A stretch of DNA of 64,000 bases, taken from contig JAIVEN010000007.1 of the NCBI GenBank assembly GCA_026686845.1, positions 39,925,001 through 39,989,000 of the forward strand. The letters are read 5' to 3'. The notes beneath the pieces were generated by a model. That model did no database searches, had not been told where the DNA came from, and worked only from the letters and a program-made list of their open reading frames with translations. The position numbers were made by a program, and so were the translations under genes. Each line of letters opens with the position of its first letter. Position 1 is the first letter of the stretch. Source of the stretch: Adenanthera pavonina. Lineage: Eukaryota > Streptophyta > Magnoliopsida > Fabales > Fabaceae. Below are positions 26,102 through 38,140 of this stretch, piece by piece.

Positions 26102-26982
26102 TATTTGTTAAGAAAAGTTAGTTATATATTTTAAAATTTTTAAAAATAATATAATATTTTAATTTTATTTTTATTAATTATTAATAAAAATTATTTTAAA
26201 AATTTATCCATTCTCTTTTTATTTTTTTTTAATTTATGAAATGATAATTAATAAAAATTAAAAAAATAAACTTTTACTAAAAATTACCTATAACATTTTA
26301 TATTGTAAATCAAATAAAAATCTTAAAAGAATTCTTATAATATAAAACAGTGGTAATCGATAAAACCATTTGGAGATGCGTGCATATTGGACAATAGCTC
26401 TTCCCTCTGCCTTCTGCCTCGTTTAACACATTGCCATTATAGTTTGTACTACTATTGTAAGATTAAAGTGCACCGCATCGGCACCTGCATGGTCAAAATT
26501 TTCATCCTTGCCTTTTCTTTGCCTAATCATTGGGATTTTCTACATCTTTTCAGAATTTTCTGATCGTCTCTACTGCTTACTACTCTTTATGCCCTGCGTT
26601 TCTACAATTCCAACAACAATTAATAAACTAGTTTAATTAATTAATTTACGAAGAAACAATTACTTCATCGGTCTATCTTTATTTTTTCTTTCATTAATTT
26701 ACTGAAAAGCTCTGCTCTCCATAGTTATGCCCTTGTGTATTCATCATCAGTAATATTGGTCGCTATTAGTAATAACAATGTTATCATTAAGGTTTTGACT
26801 CAAGTCAAAATATGAGGCAGAAACATGACATTGACTTTACTATATTATTATATGTTCTCTGACCTGATCCCCGGGGAAAAGCTTTGTTGACTTAATAATA
26901 ATCAATTTGTTGATTACAAATTAAGAGCATGGTTAGAAAAAAAAAGCTCCACTACATTAAATCCTATAAGAATTTTATATTA

Positions 26983-27336
26983 CTTCCTTTTCATAAGGTA
27001 TATATCTTCTAGCAGCTTTTCCTAGTCATTTTTATAAGGCACTTTGGAATGTTTAGTAATATTCTTCGTGTTTTATCCCTGATCATTTATTTGTTGAACT
27101 CATAAATTGTTATTATATAATTAGTCAATGGAAATGTTTTTAGCCTTATTTTAATTGGTTTTACATTTTCCTACTTAATAATGATTGCAAGCCTTATTTA
27201 ATGATGATTGCATTATTATAATAAATATGGGCAAAAATAGGAATATTTAGTTTTTTTTAAGATTTTAAGAATATAACTAATTTCCTTAATCTATATGAAG
27301 TAATTGAAAGTGTCTTATAAGAATAATTGGAGGGAG
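26983..27336. mobile_element. Diverged Stowaway-like MITE
   Basis: The left end (ta, then cttccttttcataagg) and right end (cttataagaataattggagggag, then ta) form an imperfect inverted repeat of the Stowaway type flanked by TA. Divergence is high, so this is an old copy and the exact ends are approximate. Confidence 0.5.
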
Positions 27337-27444
27337 TATAGGATAAGAAAAAATTTGTAAAAAGTCTTATAATTTAAAACCAAGGGAGTGTATATATATA
27401 AAAGAAATTCCTTGATGTATGTGTAGGATGAATGAAACTGATAC

Positions 27445-28385
27445 CCTGTTTGGTTCAATTATGTGTGAAGTCATGTAATGTAATGAGGTATACATTACAT
27501 GTGTTGGTTCTATTTGGTTGGGCAATGTATAGGGCATTTGGATCACATTTGTAATGCTGATTACTTAAATTGGTGTAATAAGCAACCCTTTCATTTTGTG
27601 GAGTTTCCAGATTACATGCATGTAATCCGAATGAAAATGATCATATTGCCCTTCCAGAAACAGAAAATGACATCCAAGATTAATATAACTCATCCAATTC
27701 ATTCAATAATTAGCACTCTCATCACAAGCCCTAGCTGGTGTAGCGAGTGATCCACTGTGTGGAGGAACGAGACCACCACGAGATTTACAACACCAGAGAG
27801 GTAAGCCTCCGTTCTTCATTATCTTCTTCAGTAAACCTGTGTTTGACAGGACTGAACACTACTACATGATAATTGAAAATGAAAACTAAGGGCTAGGCAA
27901 CATATTAAACCAAAAAAAAAAGAGGAATGAGTGGAATGCTTTCTGAGTAGACAACCTGGAAAGAAAACCCATGTTTCAAAAAAAAAAAAAAAGAATGAGC
28001 CACAAACCTAAACAATTGAGTAGAGAATGATGTCGATGGAAACCTAAGGTAGCGAAGGTGATGGTGAGCTATGGCAGTGAGGATAACAATGAGAACTTTC
28101 ACTGATGCTATGAGGTCCGATGTCTCACATGCTAAGGCAAAGCTGAGAAAGGTATGCTCCGATGTCGAATGAAAGAGGGTAAAATTGGGGATGAATTTGG
28201 GTTTTTAATTAGGGGCAATTTTATCTTTTCAATCAGTATTTCATCCCATTACATGGCATACCAAACAAATTTTCAAGTGTAATACCCCTTTTAACTATAT
28301 CATACCAAACAAACATATATGTATTTTGTTTACATTTTTTCGCCTTATATCCCCTAACTTTTTGTACTCAAACCAAACAAGGTGT
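27445..28385. mobile_element. Possible non-autonomous DNA transposon with TTTGGTT ends
   Basis: The left end reads ccctgtttggttcaatt and the right end aaaccaaacaagg, giving a short inverted terminal repeat of about 12 bp. Internal blocks such as 'cccattacatggcataccaaacaaa' variants recur near 41-42 kb, supporting a repeat family. No clean target duplication was found, so the boundaries and superfamily are uncertain. It may be a composite of smaller elements. Confidence 0.4.
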
Positions 28386-28711
28386 GAGAGAATGGTGTGG
28401 GATGTAATGTGGAATAATGGATAGATTGAGGGTGCAATAAGTGTTTGGCACAACTAAATTTTAGCACTTAGAATTGAAGAGGCCCGCCTAAGTCCACATG
28501 TCACTAATTAGTATGGAATCATGTTCACATCCAACTCTCTTGGTACGCCTCATCAAATTTTAATTTTATTAATATTGTGATTCATCATAAATGAATATTC
28601 ACTTAAAATTAAAAAATAATAAATTTAACAATACATAATTTAAAATGTTAAAATTATAATATATATTTATGTATGTAATGATTTGTTTGTTAATATATAT
28701 ATATATAATGT

Positions 28712-28937
28712 TTCTTAGTATCCAAGGGAGATTAATCCTTGTTGCTACTTCTAATTAATCCACAATATATATAATGTTTCTAAAACTATTTAAGCATTTT
28801 TACATTTTATTTCTTATTTTTTATTTGTTTGTTAATATGAATAAAAGTTTCAATTTGACAGTTTAATATTTAATATATTTTTTATTTGGTTGTGGATTAG
28901 AAGTAGCAACAAGGATTAATCCCCGTGATACTAAGAA
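28712..28937. mobile_element. Hairpin-forming MITE with about 50-bp arms
   Basis: The left arm runs from ttcttagtatcc through ggattaatcc equivalents to ttaatccacaa at about 28766. The right arm (from ttgtggattagaagtagcaa near 28892 to atactaagaa) is its reverse complement with few mismatches. The loop is AT-rich. The whole 226 bp could fold into one long hairpin. No protein coding is present. It looks like a fold-back MITE; the superfamily is not certain. Confidence 0.75.
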
Positions 28938-29206
28938 TAAAGCTAGTAATTTTTTTTTAACTAGGAATTCGACTCTCAATCATTTATTTAAAAGGTGAGA
29001 TACCCTACTACTAACGTTAACCTAAGTTGATTAATTTAATATCTTATTCTTTCATAAATTAATTAAGATGATTGGCACTTGTTAGTGAAATTTCTGAATT
29101 TATCTTTATTTATGCTTTTCTCAAGTGTAATCCTAGCCTAATTTGTTTTTATCCGGCAGTCTTAATCCTTAAATCTTAATTTGGGAGAACCGATAATGTA
29201 GTTTTA

Positions 29207-29437
29207 GGCTTCATTTGATTCAAAGGATTTTAGAGGGAAGAGGAGGGGAGGAAAATTTTTTTATCTTATTTTTTTTCAAACTAAACAAGGAAAAATAAGT
29301 ATTTTCACTCATGTCTCTTCCTCTCATTCCTGTCTAAGAACGAGAGGAAAAGTGCACTCTCCCCTTATTTGGTTTGAGAAAAAAATAAAATGAAAAAATT
29401 TTCCTCCCTTCCAAAATCTCTTGAACCAAACGGAGCC
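29207..29437. mobile_element. Tourist-like (PIF/Harbinger) MITE
   Basis: The left end is GGCTTCATTTGATTCAAAGG and the right end is the inverted repeat ending ...CCAAACGGAGCC. Arms are about 35-40 bp and include purine-rich ggaagaggaggggagg-like stretches. The flanking 3-bp target duplication is TTA on both sides (29204-29206 and 29438-29440). Length is 231 bp. TTA duplication with a G-rich start is characteristic of PIF/Harbinger MITEs. Confidence 0.85.
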
Positions 29438-29466
29438 TTAAAGTAAAAGGTCACACTCATCATTTA

Positions 29467-30188
29467 GTGTATGTTTGAGAGTTTTATTTTAAATAGAATG
29501 GAATGAAGTAAGATGGCTAATGAATTTTGTCCATTGTTTGGGAGAATTTTTTATAAAGGAATGAGATGGCAAGTGATGGCCTCTCAAGCCATCCTTAACT
29601 ATCGTGAACTCAATTTTTTCTGTCTCTCTGAATTGAGGAGTCAAAGATGGAATGACCTAAGGTTAATATTATAATTACAAAATTACCTTTATCCCTATAT
29701 AAACATGTATAGCACCTCTTATTCTCCTCTTACTTTTTCTATTACATTATACTTGCATCCTATTCTTTATACTATATTGAATTTTTTTTCTGATATATAT
29801 TTTATGCATAATATTGTTTCTCTTTTCAATCCAAGTTACTTAATCATTTAATTAATGTGTGTTTAAAAATTCACTTAACAGCTGATTTTTTTTATAAATA
29901 TTTGATTATAAATTAAAAATAAACTTATTTTTTCTTAAATTAACAGACACTAATTCTTTTATATAAATTAATTCATAGGGGTAATATTGAAATAAAAAAG
30001 TTATAATCCATTCAATTCCATCCATTTTATAGTAACTTTCAAATAGTGATCAAACAAAATCATTCATTCCCTTTACGAAACTTTCAAACAATAGAACAAT
30101 ATTTCGTTCCACTTAACTTCATTACATTTCACTTAATTCCATTAATGATCGCTTCATTCCATTTCATTCTAAACTCACAAATGTACCC
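29467..30188. mobile_element. Second PIF/Harbinger-type MITE, 722 bp
   Basis: The left end GTGTATGTTTGAGAG and right end CTCACAAATGTACCC are inverted repeats that extend inward about 40 bp (tagaatggaatgaagt against cttcattccatttcattct). Both flanks are TTA (29464-29466, 30189-30191). No transposase is encoded. It sits 29 bp from the preceding element. Confidence 0.8.
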
Positions 30189-30191
30189 TTA

Positions 30192-32650
30192 AACTGAAGA
30201 CTCGGAAATCTAAAACTCTATGGAGCCAGAGACCATGAGAAAAAAATTAGGGTTTAATAAGCGATAGATCAGATCACTGTAAAATTCCTACCAGGCTTGC
30301 CATCTTCGATCTGACTCCGTCTCCAACCCAACTCCCCACGAAACTAATCTCACCATATGAAGGCTCCTGTTCGATGTTTTTAAGCATCTTCAACAAGTAC
30401 AATTACACATAGTCTCATCTCTCTCTCTCTCTCTCTCTCTCTATATGTATATATATATATCCTGATTTCTAACACGGAAGCTCCATTTTCAGATGAAATC
30501 TGTATTGTGATTGCCATTTAATTTGAAACCCCCTAGCTGTCAATTAAAAAAAAAGACAAGAAAAAAAAGTAAAGTGTCATAGCTCCAAAAGGCCCACTCA
30601 TTTTTATCTGTTGGGTTATATCTTTTGGTTCTGCTTTATCTCTTCCATACAGTGGATATACTCAAATAATTAAGCACCTATGTATGCTTCATGATTTTAG
30701 CGCGCCGCCCCTCCCCCCCAACAAAAAAAAAAAACTTAAACTTAATTCAAATACCAAATTGATATTTTATTCAAATTTATTTGCCTAACTTCTAGTAATT
30801 AGCAGTTAATGCTTAATTGTTCAGCAGATGCTTCCAATGATATTTGTCTGAATAATAACGGTACAAAACGTGATAGATGTATGGCTCTGCGGTGAGTTAC
30901 TGTATGTATTTACCTGTAGTTCATGATTAATTGTAGTAAATTAAACCAGACAGAGTGTAAAATACTACAATATAACTAGAGTAAAGAGAGAGAAAAGAAA
31001 ACCTAGCTAGCTACATGCGTGGTCATAATGAGGAATCCCACGTGAGACGTTTAGAAGGAAATACATATTGTAAAGGAGGATGTCTCATCAGTCATCACTG
31101 ATCAGTAAACAGTACAAGGCAAATAGATATATAGATACTCTCACAATATTCAGAAATGGACAAAAGCTAATTTCCCATGTTTGCTATTTCCAGACCCTTT
31201 AGCGTTATGGTTTAGTAAACTCTCCCTTCCCTTCCCTGCGCTAGCTTTTTTGTTGACTTAATTTTTACGTAATCCGCGTTTACTGCTCCTGAATTTGCAT
31301 CATTTTGACGTCTTAATTTGGAACTTCCTTCTCACACCCATGCATACATTCTGTCCATCCCACGTCAAATTAATTGCACTTATAATTTATACCTATTTGT
31401 TTTTCTTTTTGCATGATTATTAGTTTGCTTATTGCAAATGATTTTGTTAATTTGCAAAATTAATATTCAACGACTCTATAAATAAATAATATAGTATTTT
31501 GTGATTAAATAATTAATGTGTAGACATACTTTGAAAATTATTAAATATGGAAATTAACTAATTCATTTAAAAAATAATACATGCTAGTATTATATATATA
31601 TGTAGCACAATTTCAGAATAGAGGAAGGGGACAACTAAATTTTCATTTCAAAAACTTGTGGAACAAGCCATGAAGTATAATTTTTCTGAACACTTTTATA
31701 AAGTTAAAATTTAAGCAGAAGCTAGCCAACTTTTTTCTAATATACCATTTTTTTGTGGTACATAGAAAGTAAAAAAGCAGAAACGATAAGAGGAGTAAAG
31801 GAACCCTCCCCTAAGGAGAGACGTCCACATTGGAGATAGACCACAAATATAGGCTTTTTTGAAAACACAAATAATTGACCAATTTTCGAAATTGCTGAAG
31901 AGATAGAGTATATATTGTAATTACATATGAACTAAAAAAAAAAGAGGAAGAAGAAATCTCTTTTCATTGCAATCGTTGTTATCTATAACACTTGTAAACA
32001 TTAAAAAGTGGGAAACTAAAACTAGTTAACCATTACCTACCTTTCACATGCGCTCGTTGGAATGACACAAATTGTAACAAAGTGATACTTAATTGATCAC
32101 ATAACGCCCCTATAAATTTATAATTAAAAGTAATCTATTTCTCTCGCTGCTATCTTTATCCATCTCCGGTTTCTAAACATTCCAAGTATTAATAGCTCGC
32201 CCCCCTCGTCCGCTACACAAGGCCAGAATAGTTAGGGAGATGGGTCACTCCCACCCACTCATTCTCTCAATCATCACTCTTCATCTTTCCCCACTCTCTC
32301 CTTCCTCGTCTTTCAGCCACACGCGCACATACCCCATCAATTAATCAAATAGTAAATACCACAAAATCCATCTTTTAATTCTTCATAAACCAAATACTAT
32401 ATACCATTAACCCCACTTCGCTTCCATTCACTGGTTTTCCCCGACCAGACTAGTCCCATCCTCGCCTTTGAGATTTTTGTCACTTCTCTCCTTCTCTCTC
32501 TCCTCATAAAATAAAGTTCCTCCCTTTTCTTTTCTCATTAAAAAAATCATTTCCCTATATCTTTATTTGTATTTGTTCTGCGTCTTCTCTGTAAATTCTT
32601 GATCTTGCTCACTTTTCTTTGGGGAAAGCAATTCTCCCCCGTGATCTGCC
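30192..32650. other. Upstream region of the YABBY gene
   Basis: No gene is seen. A (CT)n run lies at 30419-30442. The final 500 bases are pyrimidine-rich with many ctctct stretches, typical of plant core promoters and leaders. Other content is AT-rich and unremarkable. Confidence 0.5.
30419..30442. repeat. (CT)n microsatellite
   Basis: A CT dinucleotide run followed directly by a short AT run. Confidence 0.85.
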
Positions 32651-32658
32651 TATAAATC
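32651..32658 (+). promoter_or_regulatory. TATA box of the YABBY gene
   Basis: TATAAATC lies 77 bp upstream of the start codon, giving a short leader that begins near 32680. Confidence 0.5.
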
Positions 32659-32727
32659 CACTAAGCTGCTCATACAAACAACACACACAGGACGACGTCA
32701 CCCAATATAAAAATCCGAAAAGAAAAA

Positions 32728-35700
32728 ATGTCAATGGACATGATGGCAACCGAACGTGTTTGTTATGTTCACTGCAACTTCTGCAACACCATCCTAGCGG
32801 TACACCTCTCAATTCTGCTTATCTCTTTGTTTTCCTTATTTATCTTAAGCTTTTTGTTATGCTTTGCCTTTCATCAGCTAATTTGGCAATCCAGATTTTA
32901 TACCCTTTTCCTGTATATCGAGATCGCCAGAGAGCAAGTAAATAAAGGAAAAGCTGCTGCTTGCGGGTACCCAAATTATAAAAGCTAAATTCATCGGCTC
33001 AGGCTCAGCAGACCTGATGATAAGAATGCTTATCATTATGAATGGATGAAAAAACACTCAACTGTTACCCCAATTTTTTATATACAAAGCAAAGCTTGTG
33101 GGTGCAGTTGTGCTTCACTTTCCCTTGGAATTCGAATCCGTCACTCAAGTCACTTTCTTGACTACTCCCATGAAGTTTAGACCGAGAATTCTACACTCTT
33201 TCTTATATTTTATGAGAAATTCAAACTGGGTTTTGCACTTTGAGTAACGCCAAGAACTTCATCTGTGGTGGGGCTTTGGTTGAAGGGAAGTCATATATTA
33301 TATACAGCCCCATTTAACTGAAGAAATATCACTGGCGGATCTTTCATTGAAGTAGAAAGCAATTCCAATATATGTTTGTTAATAAAAAACACAGGCAGAA
33401 GAAGCCATAAGAAATTTGAGGGCTAGGGCTACCCTCAGGTACTAGGGTTCTTCCAATATGGAAGTATTCCAGCCTCCCCAACCCTCTTATTTAATTTGCA
33501 GAAGCAGATATAGCCTCAGATGTAGGATCTCATATTCATTCATATATTAAAAAAGCCTATCGCTTTTCGCTGCTTTAGTTTATCAGTTTTCTTTTTTTCT
33601 TTTTTTAATTTTTGTACTTGTATATATATGCCCAGCTCAGAAATTGGAATCCGTATACAAATCCATGTGATGACATGCAGGATATGATTTCTCTCTCCTC
33701 AGCCTATTTCGTTCCTTTGTATGAGTAATCGATTGGGCGATAGTGGGTAATAAGTATTTCTGTTGGTCATGATTTGCCAGTGAAGCATCTCTTTTTTAAT
33801 GATTGTATAATATCAAAGTTTTTTCACAGTTTCAGAATTGTTGCTTCTTTAAGTACAGAGGGCAGTGTTTGGCTTTCTTTCTACAAAGCCAGCCATTCCC
33901 AGCCTCACCAGAATATGCTTTTTATTGATCTCCTTTCATCATAAGATCTCTCTGATGAAATTACCCCTTTTGAGAAAGCATCCTGTTTCTTTCTCTCCCA
34001 CAAATGCAGATTTTAAAACTCTGCGAAAAGAGCCTTGAGATTAATGTGCTTCACCTTGACCATCATCCAAGCTCTTCTTTATTCATCCATATATCTTCTT
34101 GAAAGCAGTGATCTAGTGTGGTTAATGGTGTTCGTCGTGGCCTTTATGGTATCTGTTCCGGTCATGTCATTTTCACCTCTTTCTTTCTTTCTCTTTCCTC
34201 CTCGCTATGAGCTTACACTTTCTATCTTTTATCATCTTGCCTTGCAGTGTCAGCCAAAAAGTCATGCGCACCCAGAACAAGGTGACATTGTGAGAGTGCT
34301 CGCTTTTAATTTACCCATGTCAGGCCCTGATGAGCTTGCTCCTAATTAACATGGACATTGAATTCCTACTGACTACTGAGTTGCCTAGCTACCTAGCTGG
34401 ACATAGATACCCCCATAAAAATAGGCCTCTCCCTGTAAAAGACAAAAGCTTATTGCTCTCACTCCCCTCTCATACTCTTTCCTTCTGTTTTTTCTCCTCT
34501 ACACTCGGATTTTCATCGGCTTATTGCAATATTGCTGGTTCTTGCAAGATGGTTACTTCATTTCTCCTAGTAAAATACTTTGGCTTTCATAATCTGAGGC
34601 TCATGTCTTGATCGATCAGCAACACATGTGTGTGTCTGTATATATACGAAATTTGAAGCACAGGCTAGAAGAGATTCCAGTGATAAAGGGTCCGTAGCTT
34701 TTCATTTAACATTCTTGGTAAAAAAATGTTTGATGGGACTGGATTGTTGCACAAGTTGTTGATACTCTTCTCCTATATATGTATATGCAAGACAGAAATA
34801 GAGAAACTGTTGTGGGTTTCTAATTATAAATTGGAAGTGATAGCAATTTGTTTTGTATTAAAAAATGGGTATTGGCAGGTAAGTGTTCCATGCAGCAGTT
34901 TCCTTACCGTAGTGACGGTTCGATGTGGGCATTGTGCTAATTTGCTATCAGTTAACATGGGAGCATCTCTCCAAACATTTCCCCCTCAAGACCTTCAGGT
35001 ACATATATATCTGTAACTACACACACACACAAATACATATATGGGATCGTTCTTCATTATAATTAGTATCTTTCCTTTGATTTGCACTCCTTATACTAAC
35101 TGCCCAACTATAAATAAATATATGCATGCGTTAGCTAGTATGTATTCATTGGGTCTTACTAAATTTTGGTTGTAAATTGGCTACAGAAACAGCATCTAAG
35201 CTTTGAAGAATCAAGCATCAGAGAAGTGGGATCATCTTCAAAATGCAGTAAATTTGCTGCATTTGAGTCTGTAGAGCAGGAACAACATAGGATTCCTCCC
35301 ATTCGCCGTGAGTCACTCTCGTTCTCTCCTTTGTATTTAGCTTTTGGTATCTCATGATGGATAATGAAGTTGCTCCTTCTGTGTCCAAGTCGTTTAAATG
35401 AACAAATATGGTGAACTTCTTGTTATTCAAGACCGAATACCCAAAAAAAAAGAAAAAAGTCTGGGACGCAATTCACAAGTGGCAGAAGTTAATACAAGAG
35501 GAAGCAGAAGGACCTCATCATTGAGGCCACTTGTCATAAAAGGAGTTTTTCATGAGAGTGGTCATTCATCTCCGACTATCAAACCTTTCTTTGTACAACA
35601 GTACCTATATTGGGCATCCTATTTTATTTTCTTCAATTTATTTGGCCCCCCTCTTAGATGGTGACCTTACGTAACAAAATTGACCCATCCTTAATTGATT

Positions 35701-38140
35701 GCTGTGCCGTGCCCTAGAACATATGCTTATCTCAATTCCTTTCACAGTTAATATCAACAGCTCGATCAGGTAAGTGATGATACAGTCCAATATTTATCAG
35801 AGTCTTTTAAAAATGGCCTGGACAATCACGACAAAAAATGTTGACAAAAAGCTAGCTTGCTAGGAGAGCAAATTAAAGACCCTTAGATAAAACTATGAAA
35901 TGCCAAAGATTATTTGAATGAAGCGTGTGGGAACACGCACACACACAGACACACACACATTATATTTATGTATGTGTGGTCTTCAATTACCAGTTCCACT
36001 GCCAGTCAGGCACTTGTCAAAACTCGATCCTAACGTAATCGAAGTGATTCCCATCTATGCGAGAAAAATCTTATTTGACTAGTTTTTACTGTTTAATGAT
36101 CCTGAAATAAAATAATCTTATGAATATTTGCAGCCCCTGAGAAGAGACAACGAGTTCCTTCTGCCTATAACAGGTTCATCAAGTACGTAAGCTTTTTAAT
36201 TATCGTTTTAATTAAACGTCTCTCATGCATACTGCTTATGATTTTATTCACAAAGAGACAAGTATAGCTAGCAAGCGTCTTATATTTGTGTCTTGTTCTG
36301 CAGGGAGGAAATCCAAAGGATTAAGGCTAGTAATCCAGATATCAGCCACAGGGAGGCTTTTAGCACAGCGGCCAAAAACGTGAGTTTAAACTAATTAATT
36401 GCCGGCCCTTCCATCTTTTCTAAAATATTATATATATATGAGACTCGGGACCACATGTTCCATATTTAAGCTAACTAATGGTAAAATTGCCCATTAGATT
36501 AATCACTGATATAATTTAAAGTAATGAATTTATTAATTTACTGGGCAATATTTGGATAGGTAGACACAGTCACACATTTTGTCCACATTTTAAGTTAAAA
36601 GAAGACAACTCTGTCTACCTAAACTCTTTTAGGGAAGGTGGCAGTTCAAATTTCCGCCATTAATGTAAGAACTTTCCATATCCATATGACTACGTAGGTG
36701 TATAAAGTATCGATAATATAAATAAATTAACATGCACGTAGGGCTGAGATATTACCAAGCCATGGTTTACGGATAAGCTACATCATGATGAGTTGACAAC
36801 TAATAGATTTTTCGGAAAGAAAATTGTTTGGAACTGGCCAAAAGAAGATATAATTATCACTGAGAAACGTTGTTGTAAAAATATGATCAAATGATGTGTA
36901 TGCTTACATATATACCAAAAGAGTAATTTGCGAAATAAATATTGTCCTATATTTGACAAGGTCAGCTGGTAAAAAAGGAATCTAAATTTACCTTTATTCT
37001 ACCCTGTATAAGTTTCTATGCTCGATGTATATAAATTGTTTGTATACTAGAAAGGAAGAAGTCCTTACCATATGGTGAATGAGCTGTGTTGCTCAAGATC
37101 AGATCACTCATTTTTATTATTTCCTTCTTCTCGTGCGTTTGATATGGTTAATGAAATAGGATTATATATAGCTTTGCTTTGGTGAGATTCATGGTTCCTT
37201 TCAAATAAACTAATTTTTCTATTCGAATTTCAATTATCCGTTTGAATAACTCTGTTTTGTATTTCTAAGGATACCTTATCTTGTGCTTCCTTAGTTACGT
37301 TGTACTTCCCGTCTTTTATCTTAGATAAAATTTCATAAAAAGGTTCTCGTCTGATTTTTGTGTAAAAAAATTATGCAGCAATTGAAGAGTCTTACTTATA
37401 TATATATATATATATATAGTGCATGTGTATTCATAGATGTGTACTATATATATGTTCATTGTAACTTGAAATTCATGAAGTTTATTTACCATATTATTTT
37501 TTTTATTGGCTAAGTATAGCTACCATCAATACAAAAGCATCTAAAAATTTTTCTTCCTGCATGAAATCAAACACAAAATAAATAAATAAAATAAAATGCA
37601 TAATAAATCGTGTTTCCTAATTGATACATGTGCATGAATGTATATTACAGATAGCCCACTCAACCTACAATAAATCCTATATATATTTTAAACTATAATA
37701 AAGAATATGAAACGTTTTTATAGGATTTTTCGTATACGTGGCCACTATATATATATCTGTTAAATTGTGATTTGATTACATGCTTTCCCTTGGTCAATTA
37801 GGCGTAAAACCAGAGGCGAAGTTTGCATTAACCTTTAGAAAACTGATTGAGTTTGTTCTTCTTATGGATGTATGTTTGTATAGAATAGTGCTATCATATC
37901 AAAACTAGAGCTTATATATACTTGTGGTGTCATGGTTGGTATCGTAGATTGGTAGTGTAGTATATATGATCCAGAAACCCATTAATAAATATTTAATATA
38001 CTGTTTTTCTGGGGTTGTGGGGACAATACATGCAGTGGGCACATTTTCCTCATATTCACTTTGGATTGAAGCTGGATGACAACAAGCAAGCGAAGTTGGA
38101 TCAGGAAGACGGAACTCAAAAGTCTAATGGCTTCTATTAA
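32728..38140 (+). CDS. YAB2: YABBY transcription factor, YAB2 type
   Basis: Six exons, 32728-32799, 34879-34998, 35187-35307, 36134-36182, 36304-36379 and 38036-38140, encode 180 aa. All introns are GT-AG and phases close. An N-terminal C2C2 zinc finger uses C16-x2-C19 and C40-x2-C43 (CNFC, CGHC). The C-terminal YABBY domain (about 105-158) is HMG-like and includes [20 protein letters not shown] and NWAHFPHIHFGLKL. The starting block ERVCYVHC and the ending QKSNGFY match, from memory, Arabidopsis YAB2 (184 aa) better than YAB5, FIL or CRC. YABBY proteins are nuclear regulators of leaf and floral lateral-organ polarity and lamina growth, binding DNA through both domains. Introns 1 (2.1 kb) and 5 (1.7 kb) are long and may hold regulatory sequence. 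Upstream ATGs in other frames give only short peptides. Confidence 0.95.
37397..37418. repeat. (TA)n microsatellite in YABBY intron 5
   Basis: A simple AT dinucleotide run within the last intron. Confidence 0.8.
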
